Of a stretch of 64,000 bases of DNA, positions 61,485-64,000 are shown piece by piece (positions within the stretch are counted from its first letter, which is position 1; every line of letters begins with the position of its first letter). Made by a program: the position numbers and the translations under genes. The notes below the pieces were generated by a model. It was not told the DNA's origin. It ran no database searches and worked only from the letters and a program-made list of their open reading frames with translations. The DNA comes from Lachnospiraceae bacterium (lineage in GTDB: Bacteria; Bacillota; Clostridia; Lachnospirales; Lachnospiraceae), in the NCBI GenBank assembly GCA_910574865.1, contig CAJTDN010000005.1, positions 248,001 through 312,000 of the forward strand, written 5' to 3'.

Positions 61485-61520
61485 GGGTGAAAGTAACGAA
61501 AGTTTTTCTTTCACCCTTTT
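61485..61520 (+). terminator. Terminator of murG
   Basis: GGGTGAAAG (61485-61493) pairs with CTTTCACCC (61508-61516), then TTTT. Confidence 0.75.
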
Positions 61521-61673
61521 GTTTAACCTCTTTTTTGTTGCAAGGATGCCTAAAATGCGACGCATCTGGCAAACATTCCTATTATACAATACAAGACCTA
61601 TGTAAATCTACACTGTTTTCCCTAAATTTTCACCTTTTTTATGAGAAGTCTCCTATTTGCACCGTTGTCCGTG

Positions 61674-62225
61674 TCATTTTTTCTTCAATTCCTCGTACTC
61701 TACGCCAAATCTATCCCTAATCCATGCTCTCGCCCTATGCAGCATTACTTGATATGCGTTCAGACTAACTCCCATTACCTTGGCGGCTTCCTTATACGAA
61801 AGTCCCACATGGGCCGCAAGCAAAATAGCCTCGTACCATCGCTCGTTCTTTTCCCATAATGCAGACATGATACGGTCATGAAGATCCGCCCTCATTCTGT
61901 TCGCCTGCATTTCCAGATATTCGTCTTCCGTGCTTTCCCTGAAAAGCCCGCTACTTGGTGTCTCCGCTTCGTCTTCCTGAATGAGCGGCATTTCCGCTTT
62001 CATCCGTTTACGGTAATTGAGTGCCATGTTCCTTGCGGTTATGTAAAGCCACGACTCAATATTAACGGCTGGCTCCTCGCATTCCATCAACCGCAGAAGT
62101 TTCAGAAACGTCTCTTGCCTGATATCTTCTGCCATGTCCGAATCCTTCGCATACAAATATGCCGCATGCAGAACAGAGTTCTTGTACTTCTCATAAATCT
62201 CATTAAATTCATGATTCTCCGTCAC
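61674..62225 (-). CDS. ECF-type sigma-70 factor
   Basis: 183 aa. Region 2 is FNEIYEKYKNSVLHAAYLYA, DMAEDIRQETFLKLLR and NIESWLYITARNMALNYRKR; region 4 is EAILLAAHVGLSYKEAAKVM with GVSLNAYQVMLHRARAWIR. GTG start at 62225; the ribosome site is close and weak (CGGAGCT). It begins 17 nt after the HIT gene ends, on the same strand. The likely partner anti-sigma is the DUF4367-like gene at 58998-60059. Confidence 0.82.
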   Translation of the reverse strand: MTENHEFNEIYEKYKNSVLHAAYLYAKDSDMAEDIRQETFLKLLRLMECEEPAVNIESWLYITARNMALNYRKRMKAEMPLIQEDEAETPSSGLFRESTEDEYLEMQANRMRADLHDRIMSALWEKNERWYEAILLAAHVGLSYKEAAKVMGVSLNAYQVMLHRARAWIRDRFGVEYEELKKK

Positions 62226-62241
62226 AGCTCCGACCCCGGCT

Positions 62242-62649
62242 TCATTCTATCTTATCCAATAGTTCCTTTTTATCTTCTTCCGTCAACGTACCCATATGCC
62301 ATCCAAGACCTACATTGTCGTCTTTATACCGGGGTATCATGTGCATATGGAAATGAAACACGCTTTGCCCCGCCACCTCCTCGTTATTCTGTACAAGATT
62401 ATACCCGTCGCATCTTAACACGTCCTTCATCTTACATATCATCTTTTTGGCAAGCACCATGGTCTTAGCCGCCAAATCTTCATCCAAGTCGTACAAATTT
62501 CGGTAATGTTCCTTCGGCAAAATCAAGGCATGTCCCTTGGACGCGGGGTTCAAATCCAGAATTACCCTGAAGTCCTCGTCCTCGTACAATGTTGCCGATG
62601 GTACTTCTCCCGCCGCTATCCTGCAAAAAATACAGCTCTCGTTTTTCAT
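62242..62649 (-). CDS. HIT-family nucleotide hydrolase (HinT-like)
   Basis: 135 aa. It begins MKNESCIFCRIAAGEVPS and has the histidine triad in SVFHFHMHMIPRYKDDN. HinT-type enzymes hydrolyse purine nucleoside phosphoramidates. The CxxC at the N-terminus may bind Zn. Start ATG 62649 with AGAGGG upstream. Co-directional with the sigma gene that follows. Confidence 0.9.
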   Translation of the reverse strand: MKNESCIFCRIAAGEVPSATLYEDEDFRVILDLNPASKGHALILPKEHYRNLYDLDEDLAAKTMVLAKKMICKMKDVLRCDGYNLVQNNEEVAGQSVFHFHMHMIPRYKDDNVGLGWHMGTLTEEDKKELLDKIE

Positions 62650-62955
62650 GTCCAACAACCCTCTCCTATCTTTTTTACTTGTAACTGCCCCTAGTATATC
62701 CTACTTTTTGGAAAAAGAGAAGTTATTTTCCAAATTTTATTTACGCGCCCTACGCATATGGCTCTAAAATAATTATACATTGTTAGACATGAGTCCCTTA
62801 TATATTGGCCTTTTCTTACAACCTTATACCACAAAATTTGTCGAAAAAAAAATTTATATCGTTCTGATTTTTATTGAACCCCGCCCCTTTCCGTGTTAGA
62901 CTACATACACTAGCACAATAAAATCCATACATACCAAAGGGGGCAAGCCATTCCT

Positions 62956-63687
62956 ATGTTACGTAATATTGATACCCATAAAATGAACATCCTGATGGAG
63001 CAAAACGAAGAGGCAAGACAGATTATCAACCAACTCCTCGAAAACCACCAGACCATCGTCTCCTCAATTTCACACGAAATCCGCAATCCCCTCGCGCTGA
63101 TATCCTCTTCCCTACAGTTGGTAGAGACCCGGCACCCGAATGTAAAGAATTTTTACGGTTGGAAGCAGGCCATGGAAGACATCGATTTCATGCGCCAGCT
63201 TCTTGACGAACTTTCCCTATTCAATAACGGGAGCACCGTTCGTCCAGGCGTGTTTTCCATAGAACAGTTATTAAAAAACATTGCCATATCCTTTGCCATT
63301 TCAGTGAACGAACAAGATGCCAGTATTGAATTCTCCTCAAAAATCCCCACCGATTTGGGAGATTTTACCGGTGACCGCCTAAAGCTGGAGCAGGTCGTTC
63401 TCAATCTTCTTCGTAACGCGAAGGATGCCATTGGCGAATCTGGTTCTATCTCGCTGTCCGCCGCGCGGCACGCCGATGCTTTACATATAACCGTCAAGGA
63501 TACTGGTTGCGGAATCCCAGAAGACCGTCTGGAGTCCATCTTCGAACCATTCCGAACATACAAACCGGAAGGCACCGGACTGGGTCTGGCTTTGTCACGG
63601 CAGATTATCACCGCGCATAATGGTACGATTTCCGTAGAATCCAAGGAGGGGGAAGGCAGTACCTTTTCCATTGTTTTACCTATTTAA
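62956..63687 (+). CDS. Cytoplasmic sensor-less histidine kinase
   Basis: 243 aa. A short helical N-terminus (~40 residues), then the DHp region with the phospho-accepting His in SSISHEIRNPLALISSSLQL, then the HATPase domain: N-box QVVLNLLRNAKDAIGESG, G1 KDTGCGIPEDRLESIFEPF, G2 PEGTGLGLALSRQII. No membrane segment or PAS. It may be a sporulation-type or orphan kinase fed by another protein. No response regulator is adjacent in this window. AAAGGGGGC precedes the ATG. Confidence 0.85.
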   Translation: MLRNIDTHKMNILMEQNEEARQIINQLLENHQTIVSSISHEIRNPLALISSSLQLVETRHPNVKNFYGWKQAMEDIDFMRQLLDELSLFNNGSTVRPGVFSIEQLLKNIAISFAISVNEQDASIEFSSKIPTDLGDFTGDRLKLEQVVLNLLRNAKDAIGESGSISLSAARHADALHITVKDTGCGIPEDRLESIFEPFRTYKPEGTGLGLALSRQIITAHNGTISVESKEGEGSTFSIVLPI

Positions 63688-63706
63688 AACTCCCCCGTCC
63701 TTGTCA

Positions 63707-63741
63707 TTAGCCGGGGCGGCCCTCGCCATCCCCCCGGCTAA
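63707..63741. terminator. Hairpin between convergent genes at the right edge
   Basis: TTAGCCGGGG pairs with CCCCGGCTAA. It lies between the kinase stop and the stop of the leftward edge gene. Confidence 0.6.
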
Positions 63742-64000
63742 GGCCAATCACGTTCCATTGGGTTTTCCGATTCCAGAATCAAATCATCCCAATTCCCCCA
63801 ACGTCTGCCACGCAGCTTTTTTGCAGACATTTTTAGCGACCCCCACCAGTCATTCTCTTCACGAAGCACTTCTACCATGGAAACTCCGCGATACTTTACA
63901 TATTCATCGGCCATTTCCATATCTTGTTCTTCTTCATCCGTCAAGCAAAACACGTTGCCCAGTTCTTGTCCTCGACCCGTCGCTTCATCTTCTGCCGCCT
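63738..64000 (-). CDS. C-terminal part of an unrecognised protein, running off the window edge
   Basis: An open frame on the minus strand from the edge to TAA-type stop near 63738, 87 codons. It contains EDEATGRGQELGNVFCLTDE, then EEQDMEMADEYVKYRGVSMV and ENPMERDWP at the end. Acidic, no membrane segment. Internal GTG at 63953 is not needed if the gene starts outside the window. No family recognised. Confidence 0.55.
   Translation of the reverse strand, partial: AAEDEATGRGQELGNVFCLTDEEEQDMEMADEYVKYRGVSMVEVLREENDWWGSLKMSAKKLRGRRWGNWDDLILESENPMERDWP

Overview
The window reads as chromosome of a Gram-positive anaerobe of the class Clostridia, most likely family Lachnospiraceae. This is inferred from gene content and not from an rRNA. 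The supporting content is a GH31 alpha-glucosidase very like that of Blautia (Ruminococcus) obeum, a domain-permuted GH3 enzyme of the rumen-clostridial type, DUF4867, DUF6147, a YjfB-like peptide, 2-hydroxyacyl-CoA dehydratase-type proteins with an activase, strong AGGAGG ribosome binding sites and BirA-controlled BioY. Host genes are fairly GC-rich. Intergenic gaps are full of palindromes and short dispersed repeats.

Layout. 1-9,100 is a plant-polysaccharide locus: a tandem SGNH esterase lipoprotein, GH43, a divergent AraC regulator with phased direct repeats, and a membrane-anchored permuted GH3. It is followed by decayed aldo/keto reductase and MATE genes. 9,100-11,400 holds Fic, DUF2325 and BioY with a BirA operator. 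11,684-23,003 is an 11.3-kb integrative mobilizable element of the TnpX/TnpV/TnpW type, inserted in a small host gene that can be rebuilt across the insertion. Its recombinase lacks the catalytic domain, tnpV is frameshifted and the mobC-like gene has amber codons. Its cargo (MarR regulator, FtsX-type ABC exporter, two-component system) looks intact.

23,200-29,000 is a leftward run DUF4867 - fucose/arabinose isomerase-like - xylulokinase - RecQ. 30,478-32,538 is an old-yellow-enzyme/2,4-dienoyl-CoA-reductase-like flavoprotein. 33,024-39,044 is the most interesting part: a CooC-like nickel ATPase with a CxC motif, two HgdB-family proteins, an HgdC-type ATP-dependent activase, a 54-aa membrane peptide and a short acetyl-CoA-synthase-like protein, convergent with a CooT-like protein and a His-rich protein. 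Together they look like a nickel-linked, ATP-driven low-potential reductase of unknown substrate.

39,363-44,822 holds two AraC regulators, GH31 and phosphopentomutase. 45,043-51,923 holds tRNA-Ala(CGC), a LysM protein, a broken Rpn-type gene with a 12-bp tandem repeat, a YjfB-like peptide, KsgA, TatD, a secreted beta-propeller protein and its ECF sigma factor. 52,134-64,000 holds an aconitase-family hydratase, an FHA protein with 17-aa repeats, a gutted pgi pseudogene, a two-TM protein, a TSCPD protein, an inverted-repeat locus with a hydrophobic peptide, DUF6147 paralogues, a DUF4367-like anti-sigma candidate, MurG, an ECF sigma factor, a HIT protein, a soluble histidine kinase and one gene running off the end.

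Across the window several genes (MATE, pgi, Rpn) carry internal deletions that removed most of the middle. A non-coding repeat family occurs at least three times (32.8, 43.5 and 60.1 kb).
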